Source: JBDRGC01 sp043818215
GTDB lineage: Bacteria; Chloroflexota; Anaerolineae; Anaerolineales; UBA11858
DNA length: 11,963 nucleotides
Direction of reading: 5' to 3'
NCBI GenBank assembly: GCA_043818215.1
Contig: JBDRGC010000107.1
Location: 1 to 11,963 of the forward strand
A model generated the notes under the pieces. That model was not told the origin of the DNA. It made no database searches and saw only the letters and a list, made by a program, of their open reading frames with translations. Of this stretch, positions 11,917 through 11,963 are shown piece after piece. The translations under genes and the position numbers were made by a program. The number at the start of each line of letters is the position of its first letter. Position 1 is the first letter of the stretch.

Positions 11917-11963
11917 CCGACGAGCGCGTGCCGGTGGATGCGCTGGAGTTCGGCGCACAGGCG
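11889..11963 (+). CDS. Possible partial coding sequence at the right edge
   Basis: The frame entering from the last repeat reads NGLDTVWHAADERVPVDALE and FGAQA to the window end, with G/C in most third positions from 11910 on. This looks like real protein sequence joined to a repeat. No start or family can be assigned, and it continues outside the window. Confidence 0.25.

Overview
The window looks like an accessory, heavily rearranged region of an environmental bacterium, most plausibly a Chloroflexota (Anaerolineae-like) genome. This guess rests on paired large serine recombinases, STAND/NB-ARC ATPase pieces with an N-terminal helix-turn-helix, a VF530-type and a PC4/YdbC-type small DNA-binding protein, and REP-like palindromes with a CAGGTTTCAAACCTG core. 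No rRNA or tRNA gene was seen, so the taxonomy is an inference. Almost every block shows mobility, duplication or decay.

Left block (1-4090, minus strand). A short charged protein (4045 to 3863) lies upstream of two paralogous large serine recombinases. The first is 787 aa with an unusual C-terminal extension. The second overlaps it by 8 bases (ATGAGTAG) and runs off the left edge. A strong hairpin sits exactly over the ribosome-binding region of the first recombinase. The layout recalls two-recombinase elements such as those using ccrA/ccrB, but no attachment site can be proven here.

Middle-left block (4100-6070). Two plus-strand genes that begin like HTH-STAND proteins (4262 and 5176) each run into the 5' part of a minus-strand gene (starts at 5069 and 5734). 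The shared 5069/5176 intergenic region is compact: two facing extended -10 promoters and an array of TGTTGA/TCAACA half-sites. A gene-free stretch (5735-6070) holds 32-bp direct repeats.

Middle block (6071-7532). A two-gene unit encodes VF530-like and YdbC/PC4-like DNA-binding proteins. It is followed by a complete RelE/HigB-type toxin and HTH antitoxin pair. The toxin promoter places the transcription start at the ATG. The toxin-antitoxin pair is bracketed by two direct copies of a 79-bp repeat whose palindromes show compensatory base changes.

Type I restriction remnant (7530-10830, minus strand). An HsdR-like protein retains its nuclease and motor motifs but lacks the C-terminal region. 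It is followed by four separate copies of the 3' end of an hsdS gene. Two copies are followed by different cargo genes (a three-helix membrane protein and a small soluble protein). This hsdS-tail/cargo array is the most unusual structure in the window. Directly upstream of hsdR lies a roughly 125-nt segment with its own extended -10 promoter and a rho-independent terminator, that is, a candidate structured leader or small RNA.

Right block (10840-11963). It contains fragments of coding sequence, a small winged-helix reading frame with a good ribosome-binding site, and then about 450 bp of two interleaved repeat families (an 82-bp tandem unit with C7-C8 runs and an approximately 90-bp unit at 115-bp period). 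It ends in a coding-like stretch at the window edge.
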